A DNA stretch of 43,461 nt from a virus, in IMG/VR virus record IMGVR_UViG_3300006810_000094, positions 1 through 43,461 of that record. One strand, given 5' to 3'. Positions 7,958 to 16,677 of the stretch are shown here, piece after piece. The notes under the pieces were generated by a model. That model was not told the origin of the DNA. It saw only the letters and a list, made by a program, of their open reading frames with translations, and did no database searches. How positions within the stretch are numbered: position 1 is the first letter of the stretch; each line of letters begins with the position of its first letter. A program made the translations under genes and the position numbers.

Positions 7958-8653
7958 ATGGTAATCGACGGAGTTTACATCCCCCTTAAAAGAAATTGGA
8001 ATAGAATTGGCATCAGTCTAAGTGGCGGTGCTGACAGTGCTTTGCTGGCTTATTTTGTGTTGAGTAATACAAACGCTGATATCTACTTCACTACACAAGT
8101 GCGTATGTGGAAAACACGCCCTTGGCAACGTTGGGTTGCTAAAGATGTGGTTCATTGGTTCCGTGAAAAGTTTCATAATCGCATTGAACATATAGAGGGC
8201 TTTATACCACCAGAGATGGAAGAGCCAAACACAACCTATATCACAGACGAGTATGGACAAAGCAAGCCTGGTAACAGGATTATACTACGAGCTCACAATG
8301 AATACATTGCACACCTACACAAACTTGACGCATGGTATGCTGCTGTGACACTTAATCCAGATGAAAAGTTTGAAGGTGCTCCCGAGGACAGAGAATATGC
8401 TAGATTGCCTGCCGAAACAAAACATATGGGTGTAACAGTGTGTCATCCTTTTAGTATGGTTCGTAAAAATTGGATTATAAAACAGTATGTTGATTATGAA
8501 ATCGGCGAACTGTTGGAAATAACACGTAGTTGTGAAGGAGAATTTGAAGGGCTAGACTATACAACATACAAACCTTATCAACATGTGCCATACTGTAACG
8601 AATGTTTTTGGTGTAAAGAACGTGAATGGGGTATAGCAAATGCATCCAAGTAA
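7958..8653 (+). CDS. PP-loop ATPase, QueC/ExsB-like
   Basis: The N-terminus has the PP-loop SGGADS (residues 22-27) that binds ATP pyrophosphate in N-type ATP pyrophosphatases. Four C-terminal cysteines (C192, C213, C216, C219; SCEG and CNECFWC) match the single-Cys-plus-CxxCxxC zinc site of QueC, the 7-cyano-7-deazaguanine synthase. At 231 aa it is about QueC length. QueC makes a nitrile from a carboxylate at the expense of ATP. I see no QueD, QueE, FolE or DNA transglycosylase here, so the true substrate may differ; an amidation or nitrile-forming step on another acid is plausible. It leads an operon with four radical SAM genes, overlapping the first by 14 nt. Confidence 0.8.
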   Translation: MVIDGVYIPLKRNWNRIGISLSGGADSALLAYFVLSNTNADIYFTTQVRMWKTRPWQRWVAKDVVHWFREKFHNRIEHIEGFIPPEMEEPNTTYITDEYGQSKPGNRIILRAHNEYIAHLHKLDAWYAAVTLNPDEKFEGAPEDREYARLPAETKHMGVTVCHPFSMVRKNWIIKQYVDYEIGELLEITRSCEGEFEGLDYTTYKPYQHVPYCNECFWCKEREWGIANASK

Positions 8654-9899
8654 AACTTTTTGTTTACACCCTTTTACAGGTCTTGCTACTAGAGAAGACG
8701 GTGCAATTAAAGTATGCTGTCGTAGTCAACCAATTGGCTGGATACAAGATGAAACATTGGAAAGTGCATGGAATAACAAAAACATGCTTAGAGTGCGTGA
8801 GCAAGTATTAAATAATGAAATACCAGCCGAATGTGTTCCTTGTTTTGATTTAGAAGCACAAGGTGTAGAAAGTTTAAGGCAAAGACACATACGTGATAGT
8901 TTTCCTGATGCACGTATAAACCTGTATCCTGATGCATTAGACAAACTCAATGATGACTATACCATGCCGTTTGAGTTTCCTACTATTGAGATAAAAATTA
9001 ACAACTTGTGCAATCTCAAGTGTAGAATGTGCAATCCATTAGACAGCACACAGTGGAAAGACTGGGAACAAGTAGAACAGTTTTATGAGGAAGAAGGCAA
9101 CTACCTAGTGGATGCTGTGCGCAAACTAGGATTAACACGAGCACCATACATTGGCTTGTTTGAAGACAGTGTAGAGTTTTGGAGCAATCTTGAAAAATTG
9201 CTTCCATATTTCCGCAGAATTGAGTTTGCTGGTGGCGAACCACTGATGGATCCTAGTCACTATCGCATTTTAGATATGTTAGCACCATACGGCGAAAACA
9301 TTGAAATAAAGTATGCTACAAACGGCACAGTGACTGGTATAAAGGGCGGAAGGACCATACACGACTATTGGCCTAAGTTTAAAAACGTGGTCGTAAATGT
9401 AAGCATAGACGGGCTACACGATGTGTATGAATACATTAGAGGCAATGGTAAGTTTGAAGAAGTGGAAGAAAATGTCAAAATCTTTAAGAGCTTTCCCAAT
9501 GTTAAATATGTTGTAGGTGCTTGCACTGTCCAAGCAGGTAATGTTTTACAATTGCCACAGATTATCGATTATTTTTTAAACACAATGGGCATTGTGTTTT
9601 ACTCGCACAGAGTAAACTATCCAAATGTTTTAAGTGCTCAGTGTTTACCAAACACATACAAGCAAAAAGTTGTAAAAGAATTAATTAAAATTAAAGAAGA
9701 TGTAAAAAATTATCCTATTATGAGTATAAACGATAAGTTACTACCTATTACATTACGACAAATTGATGATAACATTAACTTTCTATTAGCCAAGGACTTG
9801 TCTCACAAATGGCCACAAACTGTAGAGTTCAATCGTAGATTAGACAAAAGCCGTAATCAAACAAATTTTGAAGACTTAATTAATGATTACGCAAATTAA
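8640..9899 (+). CDS. Radical SAM protein with N-terminal twitch/SPASM-like Cys domain
   Basis: This is a 419-aa enzyme. The N-terminal module holds C8, C26, C27, C65 and C68 (FCLHPF, VCC, CVPC), the pattern of an auxiliary iron-sulfur cluster domain placed before the core. The radical SAM motif CNLKCRMC gives C124, C128 and C131, with AGGEP at about 197-201 and a SIDG strand further on. The same architecture recurs in the proteins at 17575, 29555, 30831, 32048 and 33195. Marine T4-like phages are known to carry such twitch-type radical SAM genes, but their reactions are unassigned. It overlaps both neighbours by 14-17 nt within the operon led by the PP-loop ATPase. Confidence 0.88.
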   Translation: MHPSKTFCLHPFTGLATREDGAIKVCCRSQPIGWIQDETLESAWNNKNMLRVREQVLNNEIPAECVPCFDLEAQGVESLRQRHIRDSFPDARINLYPDALDKLNDDYTMPFEFPTIEIKINNLCNLKCRMCNPLDSTQWKDWEQVEQFYEEEGNYLVDAVRKLGLTRAPYIGLFEDSVEFWSNLEKLLPYFRRIEFAGGEPLMDPSHYRILDMLAPYGENIEIKYATNGTVTGIKGGRTIHDYWPKFKNVVVNVSIDGLHDVYEYIRGNGKFEEVEENVKIFKSFPNVKYVVGACTVQAGNVLQLPQIIDYFLNTMGIVFYSHRVNYPNVLSAQCLPNTYKQKVVKELIKIKEDVKNYPIMSINDKLLPITLRQIDDNINFLLAKDLSHKWPQTVEFNRRLDKSRNQTNFEDLINDYAN

Positions 9900-10827
9900 A
9901 AATAATATCAATGACGATACACTAATGATAGATATGAGTATTGGTAATATTTGTAATTATCAATGCTGGTATTGTTTTGAAGGAGCACACGAAGGTAATT
10001 ATAAATGGTTTGATTACGATCTATTAATTAAGAATACAGACAGACTGCTCAAATGGTATATGAGTCAAGGTAAAACTAAATTCGATATTCATTTTGTAGG
10101 CGGTGAACCTACACACTGGCCAAAGTTACTAGATTATATAAAATATTTAAAAGATAATTACACTTGTTTGATAAGCATGACTAGCAATGGTAGTAAAAAA
10201 TTAGACTTATGGAATAATTTTGCCAAATATTTTGACAAAATACATCTAAGTTATCATCATCAACAAGCCAATCTACAGTCATTTATTAACGTTGCTGATT
10301 TACTATATAAAAATAAAGTTATTGTAAGTGCTAGTGTAATGATGGATCCGTTAGCTTGGGACAAATGTATATCAGCAGTTAAACAAATGAAAAAAAGCAA
10401 ATATCGCTGGACTATTAGATATACAGAAATTCTAAGTCATGAAAAATATACAGAAAAACAAAAAATTATTTTAAAAAAACATAAAGCTCGTAGTGCTAAT
10501 CCTTTTTGGTTTTTTATTAATAACAAATACAAATCAACTAAAATATATGTAGACGAAAAACGTGTGCCAGACAATTATATTTTAGTAAATAAACTTAATA
10601 CTTTCAAAGGTTGGAAATGTAATTTAGGATTAGACTGGATACATATTAGCCCAAATGGTGAATTAAGTGGAACATGTGGACAACATTTATTTGGCAAAGA
10701 TAAAAATTATAATTTTAGACAAAAAACATTTTATAAAAAATTTAATCCCACATTACAACCTGTTATTTGCACTCAATGCGAGTGTAAATGTATGCCGGAG
10801 ACTAATATTAGTAAATGTTTAGTGTAG
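9883..10827 (+). CDS. Radical SAM protein, GW-x-C subfamily (314 aa)
   Basis: CNYQCWYC gives C24, C28 and C31, and GGEP lies at 73-76. The C-terminal third has FKGWKC, a predicted strand and turn (HISPNGELSGTCG) and the Cys-rich CTQCECKC, which could hold an auxiliary cluster as in SPASM/twitch domains. The closest relative in the window appears to be the protein at 16670, with which it shares F-x-GA-x-EG after the cluster motif and W-x-CNLG-x-D in the tail. The gene overlaps the previous one by 17 nt and the next by 13 nt. The substrate is unknown. Confidence 0.87.
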   Translation: MITQIKNNINDDTLMIDMSIGNICNYQCWYCFEGAHEGNYKWFDYDLLIKNTDRLLKWYMSQGKTKFDIHFVGGEPTHWPKLLDYIKYLKDNYTCLISMTSNGSKKLDLWNNFAKYFDKIHLSYHHQQANLQSFINVADLLYKNKVIVSASVMMDPLAWDKCISAVKQMKKSKYRWTIRYTEILSHEKYTEKQKIILKKHKARSANPFWFFINNKYKSTKIYVDEKRVPDNYILVNKLNTFKGWKCNLGLDWIHISPNGELSGTCGQHLFGKDKNYNFRQKTFYKKFNPTLQPVICTQCECKCMPETNISKCLV

Positions 10828-11711
10828 AAAACAGATGGCCGCATTACAGAGATAGTGTAAAAGTAGAATGGAATTTAGGAAAACGTTGCAACCTAGATTG
10901 TTCCTACTGTCCTCCTGAAATACATGACCAGCACAGTCCACATACAAACATAGGCAAACTTTTTGAAACTGTAGATAGATTATCCGAAATTGAAAATGTT
11001 AGGATAAGTTTTACAGGAGGCGAACCTTGTGTGCATCCACAATTTGAACAATTGATAGAATATGCTAGACCAAAGATCAAATGGCTTAGTGTAACTACTA
11101 ACGGAACAAGGAAGTCAGACTTCTATTTAAATTTACGTGTAAATTATATCGTTTTTAGTTTACATCTTGAAGATGTTGATTGGAGTGTAAGACTTGATAA
11201 CATAATTTATCTTGCCGGAACATTAGGAGGCACGAAATTTCCAAAAGATTATCATGTAATGTTAATGGCTCATCAAGATTATATGCCTGAAGTAAAATTA
11301 GCCACAAGATGGTTAACTGAACACAATATTCCATTTAGTATTAGACGTATACGTTGGACTGAAAAACATGACTGGTTTGACGATATGCGTTATGATTTAA
11401 AAGATTTAGAATGGATTAAAAGCACAGAAACAACTGCGAAACCAAATACACTTGTTGATAGCAAAGAACTAATGCATACAAATGATATATTAAAAAATAA
11501 ATTAAATATGTTTAAAGGATGGCAATGCAGAGCAGGAATAGAAAGTTTAATGATCAACTGGGACGGTGAAGTGCATAGAGCAACCTGTAGAGTTGGTGGC
11601 AGTCTGGGAAATATATACGAAGGAACATTTGTTAGGCCAGATCAGCATGTTATTTGCACCAGAAATTGGTGCACTTGTGCAGCAGATGTAAATATTACAA
11701 AATGGAAGTAG
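10815..11711 (+). CDS. Radical SAM protein, GW-x-C subfamily (298 aa)
   Basis: CNLDCSYC gives C25, C29 and C32, and TGGEP follows at about 67-71. The C-terminal part repeats the subfamily signature: FKGWQC, a MINWDGEVHRATC strand-turn, and a CTRNWCTC tail ending in NITKW. It is slightly shorter than its neighbours. GGAG occurs about 14 nt before the ATG, too far to be a strong ribosome site, so coupling with the upstream gene probably drives translation. It is the third radical SAM gene in a row. Confidence 0.87.
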   Translation: MFSVENRWPHYRDSVKVEWNLGKRCNLDCSYCPPEIHDQHSPHTNIGKLFETVDRLSEIENVRISFTGGEPCVHPQFEQLIEYARPKIKWLSVTTNGTRKSDFYLNLRVNYIVFSLHLEDVDWSVRLDNIIYLAGTLGGTKFPKDYHVMLMAHQDYMPEVKLATRWLTEHNIPFSIRRIRWTEKHDWFDDMRYDLKDLEWIKSTETTAKPNTLVDSKELMHTNDILKNKLNMFKGWQCRAGIESLMINWDGEVHRATCRVGGSLGNIYEGTFVRPDQHVICTRNWCTCAADVNITKWK

Positions 11712-12763
11712 ATGCAATCAAACTAACAAACCCCGAACCAATGATGGTTACTTGGGACATCGGCAGAAGGTGTAATTTTGATTGCACTTATTGTGAAAGC
11801 ACACGACACAATACATACAGTCCTCCTACTAGTTGGCAAAATTTATGTTCTACATTAGATTTTATAAAACAATACACAAGATTATACAATCAACCCAATG
11901 CTAACATTGGCTTTACTGGAGGTGAGCCAACTGTAAATCCACGCTTCTGGGACTTTGTAGAAAAAATAAACAACGAAACCGAGTTTCAAGTTGGTATGAC
12001 CAGTAACGGAACATGGCCAGAAAAGCATATTGACTTTATAAAAAATAACTTTGTGGGTATAACACTGAGTTACCATGCCGAAGCTAATCTTTTTAGCAAA
12101 GAACGCACTATTAATAATGCTATACTTGTAAAACAAGCAGGAATGTGGCTTACTGTGAATGTAATGATGCACACCGACCACTGGGATGAGTGTGTAGAAG
12201 TTCACGAAAAACTTAAATCACACGGAATAGACAGCAAGCCTACTATGATCGGCGATGGTAATCTAGGTGTCACAGATTGGTTTGCGGACACAGAAGGTGT
12301 TCAGCGTAGGACAAGCCATCCATATAACAAACAACAACAAGAATGGTATTTACAAGAAAAAGGATTGCCAACAGATATAGTGGAAAAAATCACCGAAGGC
12401 TATGAATTGCCTAGAGGATGCTGTGGTGCTAGAAGTATAGAAGGTAGTTGTAATGGCTGTTGGCAGAATGTAGAAGCAGTGAACACCAACTTCAAAGGCT
12501 GGTATTGTGCTGTTAATCGTTATTTTCTACACATTGATCAACACACAGAAAAAGTATATCACCATCAAACCTGTCAAACCAGTTTCAGTGGCAGGAAAGG
12601 TCCAATAGGCAGGCTAGGTAATCCTGATGGTATACTAAACTATGCTTATGAAAACAGAAATAGGATCATACGCTGCCCACACAATAGATGTGGTTGCGGT
12701 ATGTGTGTGCCCAAAGCTAAGTCACTTGATGTTTTTCAACAAATTGTTGGCTCGGGTTTGTAG
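11702..12763 (+). CDS. Radical SAM protein, GW-x-C subfamily with Cys-rich insert (353 aa)
   Basis: CNFDCTYC gives C24, C28 and C31 counted from the ATG at 11702, and TGGEP follows. I prefer this start to the in-frame ATG at 11654: it gives a 10-nt overlap with the previous gene, typical of this operon, and avoids 16 residues unlike the related N-termini. The C-terminal half carries an extra CCGA...CNGC block before FKGWYC, then CQTSFSGRKGPIG-x-L-x-NPD and CGCGMCVPKAK. The same additional block occurs only in the protein at 15628, so the two are close paralogues. The 3' end overlaps the facing gene by 47 bp. Confidence 0.87.
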   Translation: MEVDAIKLTNPEPMMVTWDIGRRCNFDCTYCESTRHNTYSPPTSWQNLCSTLDFIKQYTRLYNQPNANIGFTGGEPTVNPRFWDFVEKINNETEFQVGMTSNGTWPEKHIDFIKNNFVGITLSYHAEANLFSKERTINNAILVKQAGMWLTVNVMMHTDHWDECVEVHEKLKSHGIDSKPTMIGDGNLGVTDWFADTEGVQRRTSHPYNKQQQEWYLQEKGLPTDIVEKITEGYELPRGCCGARSIEGSCNGCWQNVEAVNTNFKGWYCAVNRYFLHIDQHTEKVYHHQTCQTSFSGRKGPIGRLGNPDGILNYAYENRNRIIRCPHNRCGCGMCVPKAKSLDVFQQIVGSGL

Positions 12764-13763
12764 TTAGATTGCCACAGGTTCTAGCACAGGTATACAGTTT
12801 ATGTGTGGTCCAATAGCGTTTCCACACTGATGTATATCCGGGCTTGCTGATAACTTGTTTGATGCTTTGTTTGTGTAAATTTGTGTTGCCCATGTCTGCT
12901 ATCAAAAACTCATATTGACTTTTGATTTTTTGTTTTGCTTCATACAGCGGATCTTGTCGTATATGATAGTTGTAGGGTATACTGGCTAAAAAGCAGCAAG
13001 GCATTAAATCTAAGTGTGCGTCTATGTAAACTTCACGTTGCTTTTTTGCCCAACAGTCTATTACACTTGCTGATACTAGTTCGGGTATTTGTTTAGGATC
13101 AATAGGTTCTGTAGGTGTGTGTGGTTCCAGTGTGTCTATAACATGTCCTAGATTGTTTTTTACATCAAAGCTGTTTTCAAAAGCAAATCTACTGCTGTCT
13201 TTCACAGTGAAATATTTGAATCCATAATATTTTGCAACTTCCTGTGCTGCAATTACTTGATCAGCATTGTGCTTGAATCTTATCATGCTCCATTCTGCGG
13301 TGCCGCCAGCATTGATAAATGCTCTAGCATTGTTTATAATTTTGTTGAAGTCGGTGTTGATTCTATATTTGCTGTGGGTATCAGCTAATCCGTCTATGGC
13401 AAAAACAACTTTGTGTTCTGCGGGCAAATGTTTAGGCAATTCTTTCCACCAACGTTCATTTCGCAAACTACCATTGGTGTGTATATCAACATATATGCCG
13501 TCATCTTTTATCCAGTCTAACATTTTAACCAAATGAAAGTTTAGCAACGGATCACCAAAGTTTCCACAAAATGTGATTTTTTCAATTTGGCTCTTGACTT
13601 CTTGCTCAAAAACCTGTATAAAGTCATTAACAGTCCAGTCTGCTTCACGTAGCAAAGGATTTTCAATGCCACCATGATAATTCCTGCTACACATAGGACA
13701 TTGTGCTTGGCAACGATTTGATATTTCTATGTGGACGCTTTTGAGATCTGTAAAACTAAACAC
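12717..13763 (-). CDS. Radical SAM protein of the SPASM type (348 aa)
   Basis: CQAQCPMC gives C18, C22 and C25. The usual GGEP is replaced by GNFGDPL, a variant seen in some radical SAM/SPASM enzymes. An IDG strand follows, and the C-terminal half has CWAKKQ and LMPCCF, then a CARTC segment, consistent with auxiliary cluster ligands. It differs in type from the other radical SAM genes here. The start codon is GTG at 13763, directly after a perfect late box TATAAATA with a 4-nt gap and no ribosome site. It forms a single-gene minus block overlapping the facing radical SAM gene by 47 bp. Confidence 0.85.
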   Translation of the reverse strand: MFSFTDLKSVHIEISNRCQAQCPMCSRNYHGGIENPLLREADWTVNDFIQVFEQEVKSQIEKITFCGNFGDPLLNFHLVKMLDWIKDDGIYVDIHTNGSLRNERWWKELPKHLPAEHKVVFAIDGLADTHSKYRINTDFNKIINNARAFINAGGTAEWSMIRFKHNADQVIAAQEVAKYYGFKYFTVKDSSRFAFENSFDVKNNLGHVIDTLEPHTPTEPIDPKQIPELVSASVIDCWAKKQREVYIDAHLDLMPCCFLASIPYNYHIRQDPLYEAKQKIKSQYEFLIADMGNTNLHKQSIKQVISKPGYTSVWKRYWTTHKLYTCARTCGNLTTNPSQQFVEKHQVT

Positions 13764-13767
13764 TTTT

Positions 13768-13775
13768 TATTTATA
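13768..13775 (-). promoter_or_regulatory. Perfect T4-late promoter box TATAAATA
   Basis: On the minus strand TATAAATA ends 4 nt before the GTG start at 13763. It is a full match to the T4 late consensus and predicts an mRNA with essentially no leader. Confidence 0.65.
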
Positions 13776-13789
13776 TGCGCACTTAATGA

Positions 13790-13797
13790 ACTAAATA
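13790..13797 (+). promoter_or_regulatory. Late-type box ACTAAATA abutting the start codon at 13802
   Basis: The TAAATA core (13792-13797) ends 4 nt before the ATG, the same spacing as on the opposite strand for the gene at 13763. No -35 element is seen. Confidence 0.48.
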
Positions 13798-13801
13798 CCA
13801 T

Positions 13802-14551
13802 ATGGATCATATAGAATTTTATCAGCAGCACAAAGATGCCGCAACAGAATTACATCCACTTCCAGATTATGATTTAGAAGATCAAGCACGTTGGATTATT
13901 TCAGGACATGGCTATCAATATCTAGAACTAGACTGGATGTTTCCTACTACTCAATGGCAGAAAGAAAGCAATTTAGCTGAACCTCATTATGTAGCACATA
14001 GAGATGAAGCCACAGGAGAAGGCACACACAACGGATGGAGTAGTTGTGTGCTACACGGTATAGGCATAGACAAAACCAATGTGTATCAAACATATGGATA
14101 TGAAACAGAGCCTAAATATTCATGGACTGAACTAGGTGTTAAATGTAAAAGCATACGTATGTTTTTTGAGAGTGTGTTTCCAGCAGAACGCTTTGCTAGA
14201 ATACGCTTTATGCGATTAGCACCCGGTGGTTGGATATCACCGCACAATGACTTTTCACCCATGGTAACTTCAGAAAATCTTTTTGATTTTCCTATTCCTG
14301 TTAACATTGCTGTGGATCATCCTGACGATTGTCACATGACCTTAAAGGATGCTGGTGTAGTTCCTTTTGAGTCTGGCAAGATGTGTTTGGTAAACATATT
14401 CCGTGATCACAGTGTAGTAAACTTTAGTGACCGTCCAAGAATACACATTATAGCACACTGCTATTTGGGCAATCGTAAGAAAGAATACTGTCAACTAATT
14501 GTAGATAGTTATCGTAAACAACATGAACGTATATCCAAGCAAATTCACTGA
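13802..14551 (+). CDS. 2OG-Fe(II) oxygenase of the aspartyl/asparaginyl hydroxylase type (249 aa)
   Basis: The motif LAPGGWISPHND supplies H148 and D150. H203 (RDHSVVN) completes the iron triad and R211 or R213 (SDRPRIH) would bind 2-oxoglutarate. This order and the PGG...H-x-D context closely match aspartyl/asparaginyl beta-hydroxylase-like proteins; it is the clearest of the three oxygenases here. The hydroxylated substrate is unknown. It overlaps the next gene by 29 nt. The start follows a late-type box by 4 nt with no ribosome site. Confidence 0.78.
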   Translation: MDHIEFYQQHKDAATELHPLPDYDLEDQARWIISGHGYQYLELDWMFPTTQWQKESNLAEPHYVAHRDEATGEGTHNGWSSCVLHGIGIDKTNVYQTYGYETEPKYSWTELGVKCKSIRMFFESVFPAERFARIRFMRLAPGGWISPHNDFSPMVTSENLFDFPIPVNIAVDHPDDCHMTLKDAGVVPFESGKMCLVNIFRDHSVVNFSDRPRIHIIAHCYLGNRKKEYCQLIVDSYRKQHERISKQIH

Positions 14552-15680
14552 TCGTAAAACCTGTGTATGTATTGTCAACGATGTTGCTGAATACACAGTG
14601 GACCGAGAACTGGTTGTAAACCGTGCTGACTACACAATCAGCAACTTAACTGGCCAGGGCTATACTGTTTTTGAACATACCAATGTAGACAAACTGCTAC
14701 AACGTGCCTGTGGCAAATACGATCATGCTGTTGTTATCAGTGCTGGCACAGAATTTATCAACGGCACACAGTTTTTTGACACCCATCCTGAAGAATATGA
14801 TTTGCTGTGTCACATACTGGACGGTGGAGATGCTTACTATGGCATACACCCACAGTGTTTCAGCATCAACTTACAAACATATGTTGACCTAGGCTGTCCT
14901 AAGTTTGGAAAATCACAGTTCTTTACTGATTACCAAGCACTTGAACCAATGCGTAGTCATGATAGCATACATGACGACTACCTACCAACATGGGTAGGCT
15001 CTGGAAAAATCATTGTAAACTACAAACACAAACAAGCAGGTTGGAATCTAATCAAAACACTGCTGGACAACCATCGCACCATAGAAGCGTATAGCAAAGA
15101 TCAACGTGAGGGCAAGTTTTATCAATACAGGTCAGGAGAAACTTCTAGCTATATCTATCAAAAATACAACTACTGTTTGACCACACATGTTCACACACAA
15201 GCAACAGGCAAGCCCAACTATCCAAGAGTGTATGACACACCTGTTATGCGTCTTGTAGCACCTGCTAATCCTGCTGCTGCGGAACAACGTGGACCTGCTG
15301 CTGAACACATTTACTATGATTACAATTTGGCAGCATTAGAAGCAGCAGGCGGCGGCATACACATTGATCCTGTGAACACACCTGATGACTTTGTAGCACA
15401 CATACCCAAAGACAATCCTCAAGGCACAGTGATTGACATGAGCAATGTTTTTTGCTATGAAGGCACTGCTGCTATGTATAGTTTACGCTATAGAGTAGAG
15501 CAAGAAAATAAATTGATACTTGCTTTACAAAAAGAACTAGGTGATGCTACTGTGATATTTGATCAACGGGCAGCAGAGGGTATACAACCTTGGCAACCAG
15601 AAACAGGGCTTGTGAAAGATCTTACCCTTACTGATTTTGACGGTTTAGATCTGCCATCATGGCATCAAACTGTGATTTAG
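14523..15680 (+). CDS. Unknown protein (385 aa), downstream partner of the 2OG oxygenase
   Basis: I do not recognise the family. The protein appears soluble, with an N-terminal alpha/beta-looking half (CVCIVNDV, HAVVISAGTEF) and a C-terminal half holding GTVIDMSNVFCYEG and a helix-like YRVEQENKLILALQKEL. An Ala-rich stretch (ANPAAAEQRGPAAE) near residues 248-261 may be a linker. The hydrophobic strand followed by ISAGTEFI recalls a nucleotide-sugar or glycosyltransferase-type fold, but no D-x-D motif can be placed. Its start overlaps the oxygenase gene by 29 nt, and its end overlaps the facing radical SAM gene by 53 bp. Confidence 0.68.
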   Translation: MNVYPSKFTDRKTCVCIVNDVAEYTVDRELVVNRADYTISNLTGQGYTVFEHTNVDKLLQRACGKYDHAVVISAGTEFINGTQFFDTHPEEYDLLCHILDGGDAYYGIHPQCFSINLQTYVDLGCPKFGKSQFFTDYQALEPMRSHDSIHDDYLPTWVGSGKIIVNYKHKQAGWNLIKTLLDNHRTIEAYSKDQREGKFYQYRSGETSSYIYQKYNYCLTTHVHTQATGKPNYPRVYDTPVMRLVAPANPAAAEQRGPAAEHIYYDYNLAALEAAGGGIHIDPVNTPDDFVAHIPKDNPQGTVIDMSNVFCYEGTAAMYSLRYRVEQENKLILALQKELGDATVIFDQRAAEGIQPWQPETGLVKDLTLTDFDGLDLPSWHQTVI

Positions 15681-16677
15681 TTCGTGCTTTAGGCGCACAT
15701 ATACCACACCAACAACTTGACTTTTTACAAACTATGCCGCGATTGTGTGCTGATGTGAGCATAGCATCTGGGTTGTTCAAGTTGCCAATAGGTCCTACAC
15801 TGCTTGAATAATTCATCCTACAGTCTTTGTTGGTAAACACTTCGCCTGTGTTTTGTCTAATATACAAAAAGTGATCTGCTACACTACAATGCCAATTTTT
15901 AAATCTGTTGTCTACACGTTTGGTATCACAGCCACTGGCGCACAGTGTTTTGCCACCGCAGCAGGCTCTTCCTTCAGCACTAAGGTTAAGTCCTTTTACC
16001 AGCGCATGAGAAATTTTGTCTTTGATCGAAATCTTACGTCCCAGTAAATATTCTGCTTGTTCAGCAGAGTAGTTCCAACGCATGTCTAACCAATGATGAT
16101 CAATCTGTCTTGGCAGATGTGGTATGTGATAGGCCTTACACCATTCAATCATTTGAACACAGTCCGCCCAGTGTCTTGGATCCATCATGATGTTTACACA
16201 AAAGTTTTTGTCTTTGCCTTTACAATACATGATGTTTTGTCTAACCATGTCTTTTTGTTTTTGGGTAGCACTGGCATGATAACTTATTGTGTAGTAGTCC
16301 ACAAACTCAGATACTCTGGTCCACTGTTTTACGCCAACTACAGCATTGGTTATAAATGCTATGCCCATATACCAATCGTATTTTTGTCTTTTGAAGTTTA
16401 TCCATTTCAGTATATCAACTATGTGTGGATGGAATAAACTTTCACCGCCTTGTATGTTTAAGTTGGCTTGCCTGGCTGACTCAGGACGCTCGGACATTTT
16501 GAGATCAACATAGCGAAATATAAAATCCACAGTCTCATTACACTCTCCTAAACTAGGATGTTCTGTGTTGTTGTCATGGCCATCGCCACAATACGCACAA
16601 TCAAGATTACATTTCAGTGTGCTTTCCCAAGCAACTTGGAATATTCTGTCGTCTTTTGGTATTAGTGTATCAAACAT
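15628..16677 (-). CDS. Radical SAM protein, GW-x-C subfamily with Cys-rich insert (349 aa)
   Basis: CNLDCAYC gives C23, C27 and C30; GGES replaces GGEP. The C-terminal part has CCGGKTLCASGC, then FKNWHC in place of FKGWYC, CRMNYSSSVGPIG-x-L-x-NPD and CWCGICAPKAR. This is the same extended Cys array as in the protein at 11702 on the other strand, so the two are paralogues separated by about 4 kb. It is the last gene of the six-gene minus operon that begins with the epimerase, overlapping the previous gene by 8 nt. Confidence 0.86.
   Translation of the reverse strand: MFDTLIPKDDRIFQVAWESTLKCNLDCAYCGDGHDNNTEHPSLGECNETVDFIFRYVDLKMSERPESARQANLNIQGGESLFHPHIVDILKWINFKRQKYDWYMGIAFITNAVVGVKQWTRVSEFVDYYTISYHASATQKQKDMVRQNIMYCKGKDKNFCVNIMMDPRHWADCVQMIEWCKAYHIPHLPRQIDHHWLDMRWNYSAEQAEYLLGRKISIKDKISHALVKGLNLSAEGRACCGGKTLCASGCDTKRVDNRFKNWHCSVADHFLYIRQNTGEVFTNKDCRMNYSSSVGPIGNLNNPDAMLTSAHNRGIVCKKSSCWCGICAPKARTKSQFDAMMADLNRQNQ

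Noticed and set aside
11654-11701. Upstream start of the radical SAM gene ending at 12763
   Set aside because: It adds 16 residues that match no related N-terminus and overlaps the previous gene by 58 nt; the ATG at 11702 gives the usual 10-nt overlap.
7958-12763. A preQ0 / 7-deazaguanine DNA modification pathway (QueC plus QueE-type radical SAM)
   Set aside because: The radical SAM neighbours are 298-419 aa with auxiliary Cys arrays and do not look like QueE; QueD, FolE and a DNA transglycosylase are not visible.
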